DNA from: Lewinellaceae bacterium
GTDB lineage: Bacteria; Bacteroidota; Bacteroidia; Chitinophagales; Saprospiraceae
Assembly (NCBI GenBank): GCA_016711435.1
Contig: JADJSY010000077.1
Span: 1-14,120, forward strand
Length of the DNA stretch: 14,120 nucleotides
Reading direction: 5' to 3'
Part shown: positions 14,076 to 14,120 of the stretch, piece after piece
Position numbering within the stretch: position 1 is the stretch's first letter
Layout: each line of letters starts with the position of its first letter
Notes under the pieces: model-generated
What the model saw: only the letters and a program-made list of their open reading frames with translations
Told to the model about the DNA's origin: nothing
Database searches by the model: none
Position numbers and translations under genes: made by a program

Positions 14076-14120
14076 GGTTGTTATGGAATATATAAGGGAT
14101 TATACAGCAAAATTCCGTAT

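Noticed and set aside
14083..14120. A possible start of a plus-strand gene (MEYIRDYTAK)
   Set aside because: Only 12 codons are in the window and no ribosome site is evident, so it cannot be supported.

Overview
The window looks like a chromosomal stretch from a Chloroflexota bacterium, most likely Anaerolineae. This rests on protein resemblance recalled from that group (zinc-ribbon protein, FHA/SEDS cluster, long-tailed ferredoxin) and no database search was possible. Predicted promoters resemble the sigma70 consensus, genes are dense, and several neighbours are coupled by ATGA overlaps.

Left part (1-4886). A K+-independent H+-pyrophosphatase gene (hppA, minus strand, running off the left edge) is transcribed divergently from an A-type Fe-S carrier with an unusual Cys/Gly-rich tail. 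A bidirectional terminator separates that gene from two tandem, paralogous membrane-anchored SH3b proteins on the minus strand. Divergent from those is a double zinc-ribbon protein. Four single-base frame errors fall here: one in hppA, two compensating ones in the distal SH3b gene, and one in the zinc-ribbon gene. In each case the other frame restores the family sequence.

Middle part (4914-9656). A good promoter drives a tight operon: a DUF3662-like/FHA protein, a membrane-anchored FHA protein, methylthioadenosine phosphorylase (mtnP), and an 807-residue fusion of a SEDS glycosyltransferase (FtsW/RodA type) with a class B PBP-like domain that has lost its catalytic motifs. The order resembles the actinobacterial fhaA-fhaB-pstP-rodA-pbpA cluster, with the phosphatase position taken by mtnP and rodA/pbpA fused. 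A strong hairpin terminator ends it.

Right part (9672-14120). A two-cluster ferredoxin and a Mn-type superoxide dismutase lie on the minus strand, each with its own leader. The SOD has a suspicious basic C-terminus and a dyad at its predicted promoter. A plus-strand operon follows: an EamA-family transporter, gluconokinase and a YbaK-type Cys-tRNA(Pro) deacylase, joined by 4-base overlaps. Last is an integron-integrase (IntI-family) gene on the minus strand, broken by four frameshifts near its 3' end but with every catalytic residue still readable across frames. A possible outward promoter at the right edge would be in the right place to serve a cassette array beyond the window.

The most interesting items are the SEDS/pseudo-transpeptidase fusion in an FHA cluster and the IntI gene. 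The clustered frameshifts are a warning about sequence quality or gene decay. I see no tRNA, rRNA, CRISPR array or insertion sequence.
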